Shown here one piece after another: positions 37,626-46,085 of a stretch of DNA of 64,000 nt. How positions within the stretch are numbered: the stretch's first letter is position 1; the number at the start of each line of letters is the position of its first letter. The stretch covers positions 965,001 to 1,029,000 of the forward strand of contig JAILWO010000001.1 of NCBI GenBank assembly GCA_025698895.1, written 5' to 3'. The notes under the pieces were generated by a model that was given only the letters and a program-made list of their open reading frames with translations, searched no databases and was not told the origin of the DNA. The DNA comes from Rhizobiaceae bacterium (lineage in GTDB: Bacteria; Pseudomonadota; Alphaproteobacteria; Rhizobiales; Rhizobiaceae). Both the position numbers and the translations under genes were made by a program.

Positions 37626-37650
37626 CCGGCCCCATGGGGAAAATGCAATC

Positions 37651-37677
37651 GGCAGCCGGACCTCTCGTTCGGCTGCC
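37651..37677 (+). terminator. Intercistronic hairpin between the Gly-rich gene and the kinase gene
   Basis: GGCAGCCG (37651-37658) pairs with CGGCTGCC (37670-37677) over an 11-base loop, with no T-tract. It may be a leaky attenuator or an mRNA-stabilising hairpin giving more of the small protein than of the downstream enzyme. Confidence 0.4.
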
Positions 37678-37700
37678 TTCAACGAACCAACGGCTCTAAA

Positions 37701-38930
37701 ATGCTGGTGCGTTGCGGCTTCCTGGGAAAGACCCTCCGCTTTGACGAGGCAGCTGAAGTACTGCACGTGCTTCGCACCGTCACGGAGGGCTGGTCTCTGC
37801 GGAAAGTCTCCGAGTCCGAGGGCGACCCGGAGATCGGCATCCGCGGCCAGGGCGACGGCTTCCAAATCGAGCAGCCCGGCCGTGTGCCACGGGGGGAACC
37901 GAGCGCGGTGAGCGCTGCGTGCAGTCTGGTGGCGAGCCTGCTCAATTGCCTGGTGGAGGATGATTCCGACCTTCTCGCCCTGCACGCAGGCGCCGTGACG
38001 TTCGGGGGACAGGCGGTTGTTTTTCCGAGCACCCATCGCGCCGGGAAGAGCACTCTGGCCGCTGCCTTGGCCTTCCAGGGCCATAGGCTCATTGCCGAAG
38101 ACATTCTACCGCTCGACTGCAACGGCGCTCACATATCGGCGATTGCATCCGGGGTCGCTCCGCGACTGCGGCTTCCTATCCCGCTATCCCTCGGGATCAA
38201 GTTTCGCCTTTCGGCCTGGCGCAACGCCGGACCGGACGACGGCTACTACCGATATTTGCAGCTTCCTTCGCGGAGCCGATGCCGCTTCGGCGAGCGGTTC
38301 GGGATCGGCGCCTTTCTGTTTCTGGAGCGCGACGCTAGACATCGCGAGCCGCGGCTTTTCGCCGTCCGCAGGGCCGATGCGATGCGCATCCTGCTTCTTC
38401 AGAACTTCGGCACGGCCGCGCCGCCGGCAGTCATTCTCGACCGTATCGAGGCGCTGACCGACCAGTGCCCCGCCTACCTCCTGCGCTACTCAGGCCTCGG
38501 CAAGGCAGTATCATTTCTCGAAGCGGCTTTCGGAAGTCAGGCCCTGGTGGAACCGTGGCCGCGGCTACAGATCGCCTCGCCGGATATCAGCCGGGTGGCA
38601 GGGGTGGAACTGGAAGGGAGACAAGCCGCGGCGCTGGTGGAGAAGATCATTTGTCGCCGCAGGCACGTGACGGTGCGGCAGATGGATGGTTCCGCTTTCC
38701 TGGCAGACCAGACCGGCGGCGGGATTTTCGCCCTCGATCCCCTGGGAAGGGCCATCTGGGAGCTGATGAAGCATCCCGTCTCGACCGGAGAAATCGCGGC
38801 CGGCTTGTGCGAAGCCTATCCGGACATCCCGCCAGAAACGATCGCTGCCGACGTCAGCCGGCTGGTCGAGCAATTCCTGGAAAACGGTCTGGCTACCGAT
38901 GTCGGGAGATCCGCCCTGCGAAGCGCCTAG
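37701..38930 (+). CDS. HprK-related kinase fused to a C-terminal PqqD-like domain
   Basis: A 409-residue protein. Residues about 85-300 resemble HprK-related kinases: LLALHAGAVTFGGQAVVFP, a Walker A at about 110-118 (STHRAGKST, with Ser where Gly/Ala is usual) and the acidic strand RLIAEDILPLD. Residues about 318-400 resemble PqqD: VRQMDGSAFLADQ, GGIFALDPLGRAIWELM, and a winged-helix-like region through AAGLCEAYPDIPPETI. PqqD domains present leader peptides to modifying enzymes, and HprK-like kinases phosphorylate proteins or peptides on serine. The Ser/Gly-rich protein upstream is the obvious candidate target. It is not chvG-linked HprK, which lies at 10 kb. The last four bases overlap the convergent anti-sigma gene. 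Confidence 0.75.
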   Translation: MLVRCGFLGKTLRFDEAAEVLHVLRTVTEGWSLRKVSESEGDPEIGIRGQGDGFQIEQPGRVPRGEPSAVSAACSLVASLLNCLVEDDSDLLALHAGAVTFGGQAVVFPSTHRAGKSTLAAALAFQGHRLIAEDILPLDCNGAHISAIASGVAPRLRLPIPLSLGIKFRLSAWRNAGPDDGYYRYLQLPSRSRCRFGERFGIGAFLFLERDARHREPRLFAVRRADAMRILLLQNFGTAAPPAVILDRIEALTDQCPAYLLRYSGLGKAVSFLEAAFGSQALVEPWPRLQIASPDISRVAGVELEGRQAAALVEKIICRRRHVTVRQMDGSAFLADQTGGGIFALDPLGRAIWELMKHPVSTGEIAAGLCEAYPDIPPETIAADVSRLVEQFLENGLATDVGRSALRSA

Positions 38931-39706
38931 CGAACCCCGGCCAGCGCTTCGGCCTCCTCCTCCTCCGAGAGCGGTGGGCCGGCCTCGATTGCGGAGAGAT
39001 AGGCTTCGAGAGCATCCATCGACGAAGCCGGGGCGTAGCCTTCCGCGCCGGCCGGCGCCGCCACCGCGAATCTCGTTTCCCAACTGTCGCCCTCGCGGCA
39101 CGACACCGCGACCAGCGAATTCCCGCTCACCGGATCGACTTCGTATTCGCGGCAGAGGGTTTCATTGTTGTCCCTGAAGGACGCCACGATCCGGATGCGG
39201 CCGTCGCCGGGCAAGCGGCGTTCCTGGCCGGATTCGAGCGTCCGCAGCGCCTCCTCGATGTCGGTCCGCGAGGCGTTCACCAACCGTGGTGCGAAAGGTC
39301 CGTTCCCGCTGCCGAGCTGATAGCCGATCACGCCTGCGGCGATCGCGGTCGCGAGGGAGGCGGCAAGGGGCAACTGCCATGTTCCGGCCTGGAGCAAGCC
39401 GCGTTTCCGGCGTGCCGCGTCGATAGGCAAGACCCTTCCCGTTGGACTATCCGCCGCGGCGACCGAGGCCTTGCGGGACGACTCGACCATCTCCCGAACG
39501 GCGGCTTCCAGCGCGGCCGGGACAGGTTCTTCTGAGGTGGGCTTCAATTCCGCTCTGGCGCGCGCACGGGTCTCCATGAACATCTCGACGCGAGCCATAA
39601 GAGTGTCGTCATCGCCGATGGCTTCCTCGACGGCAGCCGCCGTGGCCTCGTCCAGTTCGCCGTCGGCGAACGCCATCAATGTCTCGTCGTCGAATCGTGT
39701 CGCCAT
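38927..39706 (-). CDS. Anti-sigma factor, single-pass membrane protein
   Basis: A 259-residue protein that begins in the manner of anti-sigma factors (DDETLMAFADGELDEATAAAVEEAI), binding its sigma with the cytosolic helices. One transmembrane helix lies at about residues 111-131 (LPLAASLATAIAAGVIGY), followed by an exported C-terminal domain of about 125 residues. No zinc-binding HxxxCxxC motif is visible, so it is not a redox-sensing ZAS type. It starts four bases after the sigma gene's stop. The exported part could be the input that responds to protease or surface-protein status. Confidence 0.85.
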   Translation of the reverse strand: MATRFDDETLMAFADGELDEATAAAVEEAIGDDDTLMARVEMFMETRARARAELKPTSEEPVPAALEAAVREMVESSRKASVAAADSPTGRVLPIDAARRKRGLLQAGTWQLPLAASLATAIAAGVIGYQLGSGNGPFAPRLVNASRTDIEEALRTLESGQERRLPGDGRIRIVASFRDNNETLCREYEVDPVSGNSLVAVSCREGDSWETRFAVAAPAGAEGYAPASSMDALEAYLSAIEAGPPLSEEEEAEALAGVR

Positions 39707-39710
39707 CCGC

Positions 39711-40244
39711 CTACTCCTTCGCCGCCGGGAAACGGGCCGAGCCAGCGGTTATTCCCGTGAGTTCCGCCAGTTTCTTTCGCGCGCGGGCAAGTCGGCTCAT
39801 TATCGTTCCTATCGGGACGCCGAGAACCTCGGCCGCCTCGCGGTAGGAAAGGTCTTCCACGCAGACGAGCACGACCAGTTCCCGTTGGTCCTCGGGCAGA
39901 AGCTCCATGGCTTCGCTCACGCTCGCAAGCGTCAGCCTGGCTTCCATGGTGCGCTCGCCGTCGTCTCCCACCAGATCGCGCCGCTCCTCGATATCTTCCC
40001 GCGGCCCGGCAGTCCTGTCCCGCCTGACGCGGTCGATCCAGAGATTGCGAATGATGCGGAACATCCAGGCATCGAAACGGGTGCCTGGCTGGAAGCTTGC
40101 CGCATGCGCCAGGGCGCGTTCGCAGGCCTGCTGCACCAGGTCGTCCGCGAGGTCGGGCTTGCGCGCCAGGGACAGGGCAAACCGCCGCATGTTCGGTAGC
40201 AGCGCGATCAGTCGATGGCCGACATCGTGCTCGGCTGCCATCAT
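39711..40244 (-). CDS. ECF-family RNA polymerase sigma factor
   Basis: A 177-residue group 4 sigma factor with region 2 (DLADDLVQQACERALAHA, FDAWMFRIIRNLWIDRVRR) and region 4 (LPEDQRELVVLVCVEDLSYREAAEVLGVPIGTIMSRLARARKKL). There is no extra C-terminal domain. It heads a two-gene unit with the anti-sigma factor and is divergent from the S8 protease. Because the same promoter-like element precedes the protease and the Gly-rich gene, these are its likely targets. Self-activation from the opposite strand of the divergent element is possible. Confidence 0.93.
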   Translation of the reverse strand: MMAAEHDVGHRLIALLPNMRRFALSLARKPDLADDLVQQACERALAHAASFQPGTRFDAWMFRIIRNLWIDRVRRDRTAGPREDIEERRDLVGDDGERTMEARLTLASVSEAMELLPEDQRELVVLVCVEDLSYREAAEVLGVPIGTIMSRLARARKKLAELTGITAGSARFPAAKE

Positions 40245-40278
40245 CGTGTCGTGGTCTCGCGTGAATTTCGGTGAGGAA

Positions 40279-40304
40279 GGAATAGATTAGCACTTCGCCC
40301 GTTT
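40279..40304. promoter_or_regulatory. Putative divergent ECF promoter between sigma factor and S8 protease
   Basis: GGAATA at 40279-40284, ten bases, then TCGCCCGTTT at 40295-40304, identical in both blocks and spacing to the copy at 37142. Read on the minus strand the site becomes GGAAAC, 15 bases, CTATT, so the same DNA could also serve the sigma gene. Confidence 0.6.
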
Positions 40305-40368
40305 CCAGCGCAGGGCAGCGGATAGTTGAGCGGCGGGGACGAGATCGACCAGCATGCGGAGCCACGGG

Positions 40369-41817
40369 ATGAAGAAGCGATGCGCGAGCTCGATACGAAT
40401 GGCTTTCAAAGCCGCGGTACTGCTGCTGGCTGGTCTTGCCGTCCTGCCCGGACCCGGCACTGAGCCGTATCTCTTCGCGACCCCGGCTCTGGCCGATGAT
40501 GGTGATGACGGTGGCGGAGATGATGGCGACGATGGCGGTGGTGGTGGCTACAGCGGCGGCGGGGGGAGCGCGCCCCCGTCCGTCGGTGGCCGGCCGCCGC
40601 GCATCCTGCGTCAGTTGTTCAGGCCCTTCAGGGGTGCGTTTCGTCCCTCGCGACCCCGCCGAGCAGCGCCCGCGGTGCAAATCCCGCCGATGGCCGAGCG
40701 CGAGATCATTGCCTTGGGGCTGTCCGGAGACAATCTCGCGATGCTTCAGACGCGTGGGTACGAACTGCTCGAAGAGATCGCCTTGCCTGTTCTGGATGGG
40801 ACAGTCGTAAAGCTCGAGATACCGGCGGCAACGAGCCTCGAGGCGGCCCGGGACGAGATAAGGTCTCTGAACGCCACCGCACAGGTGGACTTCAATCATT
40901 ACTATCAGCCGAGCCAGGATGCGGATGGCGGGAGCGACTGCGAGGGACGCGGCTGCTGGCCCCGTGAACTGATCGGTTGGCCGACGGATCAGGCGCGCAG
41001 CGCCAATGGCTGCCGTAGCCCGGTCCGCATCGGTATGATCGACACGGGGATCAATCCGGATCACGAGGTGTTTTCCGGCACCGCTCTCGAAGTCAAGCGG
41101 ATCGGAGACGAGGAAGACCCGCAATCAGGCCGCCAGCACGGCACGGCGGTCGCGGCGCTGCTCGTTGGCGCCTCGTCGAGCCGCACGCCCGGGCTCCTCG
41201 GGGAGGCGGGACTCTTCGCCGTCGATGCCTTCTTCCGCGCAGGCCGTGACAGCGATCGTGCCGAAGCTTTCCATCTCATTGTTGCCATTGACCATCTGCT
41301 GAGCCAACAAGTGTCGGTCATCAATATGAGCCTTGCGGGCGAGGCCAATGACGTGTTGCGCCGCGCGATTGGCCAGGCGGTTGCCGATCACAATACCGTT
41401 CTCGTGGCTGCCGTTGGCAACGAGGGTCCGCGCGCCAAGCCTGTATATCCCGCCGCCTATCCAGGGGTGCTCGCCGTCACCGCGGTCGACCGCCGCCAGC
41501 GCGTCTACCGCCGGGCAGTGCAGGGCGAGCATGTCGACATCGCCGCCCCAGGCGTGGAGATCTGGACGGCCGCATCGATTCGCGGCGCGAGGCCCAAGAC
41601 GGGCACCTCCTTCGCGGCCCCCTATGTCACAGCCGCGGTGGCGCTCATGAAGGCGACCGATCCGGAAATCAGGCTCGACGACATCAAACGGAAGCTTTTC
41701 GCGGCCGCGGCGGATATCGGCGAGCCCGGCAGGGATAATGTGTTCGGTTGGGGGCTGATGAACGCGTCGGAGATTTGCGGTGTCTTCGCCAGCCCGGCTT
41801 CGATCACCACCGAATAG
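40369..41817 (+). CDS. Secreted S8-family (subtilisin-like) serine protease
   Basis: A 482-residue protein with a signal peptide (about residues 11-42), then an Asp/Gly-rich stretch DDGDDGGGDDGDDGGGGG, a Pro/Arg-rich segment (RQLFRPFRGAFRPSRPRR) and a possible inhibitor-like prodomain (about 105-185). The catalytic domain shows the full triad: Asp 225 in GMIDTGIN, His 257 in GRQHGTAVA and Ser 414 in GTSFAAPYV, with the oxyanion Asn in AVGNEGP. GGAG seven bases before 40369 supports this start over an ATG at 40354. It is divergent from its likely sigma factor. The natural substrate is unknown. The Gly-rich neighbour or the anti-sigma factor are candidates. Confidence 0.9.
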   Translation: MKKRCASSIRMAFKAAVLLLAGLAVLPGPGTEPYLFATPALADDGDDGGGDDGDDGGGGGYSGGGGSAPPSVGGRPPRILRQLFRPFRGAFRPSRPRRAAPAVQIPPMAEREIIALGLSGDNLAMLQTRGYELLEEIALPVLDGTVVKLEIPAATSLEAARDEIRSLNATAQVDFNHYYQPSQDADGGSDCEGRGCWPRELIGWPTDQARSANGCRSPVRIGMIDTGINPDHEVFSGTALEVKRIGDEEDPQSGRQHGTAVAALLVGASSSRTPGLLGEAGLFAVDAFFRAGRDSDRAEAFHLIVAIDHLLSQQVSVINMSLAGEANDVLRRAIGQAVADHNTVLVAAVGNEGPRAKPVYPAAYPGVLAVTAVDRRQRVYRRAVQGEHVDIAAPGVEIWTAASIRGARPKTGTSFAAPYVTAAVALMKATDPEIRLDDIKRKLFAAAADIGEPGRDNVFGWGLMNASEICGVFASPASITTE

Positions 41818-42005
41818 TTGCGTGGAGCCTAGCTCTCGAATGCTCGAAATCAGGTTGCTGGCGTGAGATGCACGGGCGCTGACGGGTACGCCCGGAGCCG
41901 TTGGCGTAATCTCCCGATTGAACAGCTGTGTGACAGGCGGCGATCGGCCGGCTTGCGCCGGCGTTCGGGCCGGCAGCGCTTCCAGGCACAGAGCGGGCGG
42001 GAAGC

Positions 42006-42992
42006 CTATACTGCTTCCCAGTCGCCGGTCTCGCCCGATGAGAAGATCGCGTCGATCATGCGCTGGTTTTTCACCGAGTCCTCCAGCGAAAACACCGGCT
42101 CGTCCCCGCCGGCGACGCGCCGGCCGAAGGCCTCGATCTGCAGCCGGTACTGGCGCGTGTCGGGAAAGCGGAAGACCGTGCCCTGCGTGTGCTCGCGGTT
42201 CCACAGGGTGATGGCGTCGTCGCCATAGATGCGCGCGTTGAAGGGGGTCGTCACCTCGATCCAGCCCGCGTCGCCGTGGAAGGCCATGACCTGCCGCGCC
42301 GCCATCTGGGTCGAGACGTAGAAGCTCAGCTCGAACGCCTCGAAATCGGCCTTGACCGAGGCATAGATGTCCGTGCCGAAATCCGGGTCTCGGTCGACGC
42401 GCGCGTGAATGCGCACAGGCTCCACGCCGGTCGAAAGGCGGGTGGCGACCGTCGGATAGACGCCGATGTCGAAAAGCCCGCCGCCGCCGAGCTCGGGCCG
42501 GTTGCGCATATTGGCCGGATCGACATTGTGATAGGTGAAGGCGCCCTGCACATGCCTCAGCCGGCCGATCGCGCCTTCGGCGACCAGATCGCGCACCTTG
42601 CGCCATTGCGGATGGTAGAAGACCATGAAGGCCTCCGAGACCACGACCTTGTTGCGGTCGCGCGCCGCGATCACCGGCCCGATGTCGGCCGCCTTGAGGG
42701 CGAGCGGCTTTTCCACCAGCACATGCTTGCCGGCGTCGGCCGCCTTCACCGCCCATTCGACATGCTGGGCGGTGGGCAAGGGGATGTAGACGGCATCGAC
42801 CGCGTCCGAGGCCAGCATCGCCTCGTAGGAGCTGAACGCATGGGCCGCGCCGAACCGGTCGGCGAAGGCGCGCGCCCTTGCCCCGTCGCGGCTGGCGACG
42901 GCCGCAAGCGTGGCGTTGTCGGCATCCAGAAGTGCGGGCACGACATGCTCGCGCGCGATCTTGGCCGTCGACAGGATACCCCAGCGGATCAT
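42006..42992 (-). CDS. Gfo/Idh/MocA-family NAD(P)-dependent oxidoreductase
   Basis: A 328-residue two-domain dehydrogenase. The Rossmann part starts [21 protein letters not shown], and the catalytic Lys lies in [14 protein letters not shown]. The C-terminal domain has the [12 protein letters not shown] motif that shapes the active site. Members oxidise or reduce sugars, inositols or biliverdin-like substrates, and none can be chosen here. GGGAGG nine bases before 42992 fixes the start. A related 57-base fragment of its own 5' coding region recurs just upstream. Confidence 0.9.
   Translation of the reverse strand: MIRWGILSTAKIAREHVVPALLDADNATLAAVASRDGARARAFADRFGAAHAFSSYEAMLASDAVDAVYIPLPTAQHVEWAVKAADAGKHVLVEKPLALKAADIGPVIAARDRNKVVVSEAFMVFYHPQWRKVRDLVAEGAIGRLRHVQGAFTYHNVDPANMRNRPELGGGGLFDIGVYPTVATRLSTGVEPVRIHARVDRDPDFGTDIYASVKADFEAFELSFYVSTQMAARQVMAFHGDAGWIEVTTPFNARIYGDDAITLWNREHTQGTVFRFPDTRQYRLQIEAFGRRVAGGDEPVFSLEDSVKNQRMIDAIFSSGETGDWEAV
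42911..42967. repeat. Direct repeat copy A (inside the oxidoreductase 5' end)
   Basis: This block, coding for the segment [17 protein letters not shown], is about 90 percent identical to copy B 145 bases further on. The similarity extends at the peptide level. Confidence 0.7.
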
Positions 42993-43055
42993 GGACACCT
43001 CCCGTTCGTGTTGTCCGTCCTTTGCCCCAAACCTCGCGCCGTGCCAAGCCGCGCG

Positions 43056-43112
43056 CGGCGTTGCCGGCATCCGGAAGTGCCGGCACGACATGCTCGCGCG
43101 CGATGTTGGCCG
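43056..43112. repeat. Direct repeat copy B (upstream of the oxidoreductase)
   Basis: A non-coding relic-like copy of the block at 42911. On the minus strand it would read [17 protein letters not shown] but has no start, so it looks like an abortive partial duplication or recombination scar. Confidence 0.65.
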
Positions 43113-43148
43113 GCGGGAAGCCGGAAGATGACGCCGCGACGGTAGAGC

Positions 43149-45557
43149 CTACCCCCTCAGCTCGCCGCCGGTCTGTTTGCGGACTTTGTCGACGATGCGG
43201 CCGGCGAGTGCCTCGAAATCCTCGTCGGTCAGCGTCTTGTCGACCGGCTGGATGGAGACCTCGATCGCCACCGACTTCCTGCCCGCGCCGAGCGCCTCGC
43301 CTTCGAACACGTCGAACACCGACACGCCCGAGATCAGCTTCCGGTCGGCGGCCGCCGCGGCGCGGCTGATCGCGCCGGCCGCCACCGAGCGGTCGACCAC
43401 GAAGGCGAAGTCGCGCCTGACCGCCTGGAAGGGCGACAGGTCGAGCCGCGGCCTGGTGCGCGTCGGCTTGGCCTTGGGTTCGGGAATGGCGTCGATCATC
43501 ACCTCGAAGCCGCAGAGCGGGCCCGAGACGTCGAGCGCCTCCAGCGTGCGCGGATGGAACTCGCCGAAGGCGGCCAGCACCGTCTTCGGCCCGAGCTTGA
43601 TGAGGCCCGACCGGCCCGGATGCCACCAGCCCGGCGCGCCGCCTTCCACCTGCAGCTTGTCGACGGGCGCGCCGCAGGCTTCCAGGGCGGCAAGCGCGTC
43701 GGCCTTGGCGTCCCATACGCCGACGGGTCCGGCATTGCCGGCCCAGTGGCGGCCGGCACCGTCCATGCGGGCGGTGCCGCGCCGCACACCGGCCGCCACG
43801 CGGCGCTGGTCGTCCGGCCGGTCGCCTTCATAGGTGCCCGAGACCTCGAACAGGGCGACATCGCCGAAGCCGCGATCGGCATTGCGCTGCGCGGCCGCGA
43901 TCAGGCCCGGCAGCAGCGAGGGCCGCATGTCGGACATGTCGGCCGCGATCGGATTGGCAAGCTTCAGCTCGGGCCGGCCGCCGCCGAACAGCTCGGCATG
44001 GGCGGCCGGGATGAACGACCAGGTGACGGCCTCCATCATGCCGCGCACGGCGAGCGCCCGCCTGGCATGGCGGGTGCGGATCTGCAGCGTGGTCAGGATC
44101 CTGCCATTGACGGCGCCGTGGCTTTCCAGCGGGCTCGGCTCGATGCGGTCGACGCCGTGGATGCGCATGACCTCCTCCACCAGGTCGGCCTTGCCGTCGA
44201 TGTCGGGCCGCCAGGACGGCACCAGTATGTCGTGGACATAGCCGCCGCCGGTCGCCGAGCGGAAACCGAGGCGGTCGAGAATGGCGATGCTTTCCTCGCC
44301 CGGCACGTCGAGGCCGGTGAGCCGCTTCACCTCGAGCACGGGGAAGACCACCTTCTTCGGCTCGTGGCCCTGATAGCCGACGACCTCGGTCTCGCTCGGC
44401 GTGCCGCCGCAAATCTCCATGACCATGCGGGTGGCCAGTTCCAGCCCAGGCACCATGAATTCGGGATCGGCGCCGCGCTCGAAGCGGTAGCGCGCATCGG
44501 TGATGATGCCGAGCTCGCGGCCGGTGCGGGCGGTGACCAGCGGGTTCCACAGCGCCGATTCGATCAGCACGTCGGTGGTCGCCTCGTCGCAACCGGAATG
44601 CTCGCCGCCCATGATGCCGGCGATGGATTCGACGCCATTGTCGTCGGCGATCACACACATCTCCGGCGTCAGCTCATATTCGAAGGTGTCGAGCGCCAGC
44701 ACCTTTTCGCCCGCCCTGGCCGGCCGGACGACGAGGTCGCCCTTCACCTTGGCGGCGTCGAAGACATGTAGCGGCCGGCCGCGATCGAAGGTGATATAAT
44801 TGGTGATGTCGACCAGCGCGTTGATGGGGCGCAGCCCGATGGCGATCAGGCGCCGCTGGAGCCATTTCGGCGACGGGCCGTTCTTCACGCCGCGAACCAG
44901 CCGAAGCGCGAAGCCGGGGCAGAGATTGGCGTCCTCGATCGTCACCTTGACGGGGCATTCGCCCTCGCCCGGCACGGGTTCGACCGAGCCGTCCCTGAGC
45001 GTGCCGAGCCCGGCGGCGGCGAGATCGCGCGCGATGCCGTAAACGCCGGTGGCGTCGGGCCGGTTCGGGGTCAGGCCGATCTCGATGACCGGATCGTCGA
45101 GCCCGGCATAGGCGGCGAACGGCGTCCCGACCGGCGCGTCACCGGCCAGGTCGATGATGCCCTCGTGATCGTCGGAAAGCAGCAATTCGCGCTCCGAGCA
45201 CATCATGCCGCGGCTTTCCACGCCCCTGATGGTGCCGACCGAGAGCGTCGTGTCGATGCCGGGAACATAGGTGCCGGGCGCGGCGAAGGCGCCGACGAGG
45301 CCGGCGCGCGCGTTTGGCGCGCCGCAGACCACCTGCACCGGCTGGCCATCGCCCGTGTCGACGGTCAGCACCTGGAGCTTGTCGGCGTCGGGATGCTTGT
45401 CGGCCGTCAGCACTTTCGCGATGACGAAGGGCTTCAGCGCCGCTTTGTCGTCGACCGACTCGACCTCGAGCCCGATCATGGTCAGCGTGTCCACGATCCG
45501 GTCAAGCGAGGCGTCGGTCTCGAGATGGTCCTTGAGCCAGGAGAGGGTGAATTTCAT
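43149..45557 (-). CDS. pheT: Phenylalanine--tRNA ligase beta subunit
   Basis: An 802-residue subunit of the alpha2-beta2 PheRS. The N-terminal EMAP/OB tRNA-binding domain ([20 protein letters not shown]) is present, as are the B3/B4 editing domain and the catalytic-like core. The C-terminal anticodon-binding domain ([18 protein letters not shown]) completes it. Family length and ending are normal. It is not adjacent to pheS: four small genes lie between them, the nearest only 14 bases upstream, so pheT expression probably depends on reading through that cassette or on its promoter. Confidence 0.97.
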   Translation of the reverse strand: MKFTLSWLKDHLETDASLDRIVDTLTMIGLEVESVDDKAALKPFVIAKVLTADKHPDADKLQVLTVDTGDGQPVQVVCGAPNARAGLVGAFAAPGTYVPGIDTTLSVGTIRGVESRGMMCSERELLLSDDHEGIIDLAGDAPVGTPFAAYAGLDDPVIEIGLTPNRPDATGVYGIARDLAAAGLGTLRDGSVEPVPGEGECPVKVTIEDANLCPGFALRLVRGVKNGPSPKWLQRRLIAIGLRPINALVDITNYITFDRGRPLHVFDAAKVKGDLVVRPARAGEKVLALDTFEYELTPEMCVIADDNGVESIAGIMGGEHSGCDEATTDVLIESALWNPLVTARTGRELGIITDARYRFERGADPEFMVPGLELATRMVMEICGGTPSETEVVGYQGHEPKKVVFPVLEVKRLTGLDVPGEESIAILDRLGFRSATGGGYVHDILVPSWRPDIDGKADLVEEVMRIHGVDRIEPSPLESHGAVNGRILTTLQIRTRHARRALAVRGMMEAVTWSFIPAAHAELFGGGRPELKLANPIAADMSDMRPSLLPGLIAAAQRNADRGFGDVALFEVSGTYEGDRPDDQRRVAAGVRRGTARMDGAGRHWAGNAGPVGVWDAKADALAALEACGAPVDKLQVEGGAPGWWHPGRSGLIKLGPKTVLAAFGEFHPRTLEALDVSGPLCGFEVMIDAIPEPKAKPTRTRPRLDLSPFQAVRRDFAFVVDRSVAAGAISRAAAAADRKLISGVSVFDVFEGEALGAGRKSVAIEVSIQPVDKTLTDEDFEALAGRIVDKVRKQTGGELRG

Positions 45558-45571
45558 GTTCGCAATACCTG

Positions 45572-45847
45572 TTAGGCGGCTCTGCGCGGTTTCTTTGCTC
45601 CGGGCGCCTTGATGCCAAGAAACATGCTCTTCACAGAGATGCCTTCATCAACGGCAGGCCACCAGATTCCTTCGTACATAAGTTCGATGTCATTCAGCGC
45701 CGGCTGATCCAGGCCGGACAGGAAGGGGTACCACCAGAGGGGTGTGGCTATAGAGCGCCCGTCAGCCAAAGCGACGTGCACCTCCTCTTGCGTGCACCAT
45801 GCCCTGATCGGCCGCATCTCGTCGGTCTCAAAAGCCAAAGAAGTCAT
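45572..45847 (-). CDS. DUF2442 protein, possible antitoxin-like partner
   Basis: A 91-residue protein with the DUF2442 pattern: an N-terminal strand pair and then [24 protein letters not shown] and [27 protein letters not shown]2442 genes frequently pair with DUF4160 genes, as here, where the two overlap by 20 bases. The pair has been suggested to act like a toxin-antitoxin module, without firm proof. The tail AKKPRRAA is basic. It ends 14 bases before pheT. Confidence 0.85.
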   Translation of the reverse strand: MTSLAFETDEMRPIRAWCTQEEVHVALADGRSIATPLWWYPFLSGLDQPALNDIELMYEGIWWPAVDEGISVKSMFLGIKAPGAKKPRRAA

Positions 45848-46064
45848 TCCAGGCTCCTATCCAGTCATTGCGGCGCTCCGCGACGACGGCGAGCAACCGG
45901 GCAACTTCCTGATCAGTGTAGCCCTTGTTCCGGGCTACCTCCATGTTTTCCAGCCATACCTTCAACGACTTGCCGTCCTTCACGACATGCACATGCGGTG
46001 GCTCGTCCATGTCCAACGCATAGAAGCGGAACTTATAGCCCCGCCAGACCAGAAGCGTCGGCAC
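45828..46064 (-). CDS. DUF4160 protein, possible toxin-like partner
   Basis: A 78-residue protein typical of DUF4160: MPTLLVWRGYKFRFYALDMDEPPHVHVVKDGKSLKVWL, with the conserved EPPHVHV segment, and a C-terminal helix ending [13 protein letters not shown]. The conserved His pair could be catalytic or metal binding. Biochemistry of the family is not established. It overlaps the DUF2442 gene and lies 21 bases after brnA, all on the pheS-pheT strand. Confidence 0.85.
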   Translation of the reverse strand: MPTLLVWRGYKFRFYALDMDEPPHVHVVKDGKSLKVWLENMEVARNKGYTDQEVARLLAVVAERRNDWIGAWNDFFGF

Positions 46065-46085
46065 GTCGGCTGCTCCCGCTGGGCG

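Noticed and set aside
37354-37640. Pro-rich minus-strand frames opposite the Gly-rich gene
   Set aside because: They are the complement of Gly codons. Only the plus strand has a ribosome site and a signal peptide.
41125-43716. An 863-codon minus-strand open frame across the protease, the gap and pheT's end
   Set aside because: Its composition is Arg/Gly-rich, it has no motifs and it overlaps three well-supported genes. Only the short [11 protein letters not shown] piece is meaningful and is reported as a repeat.
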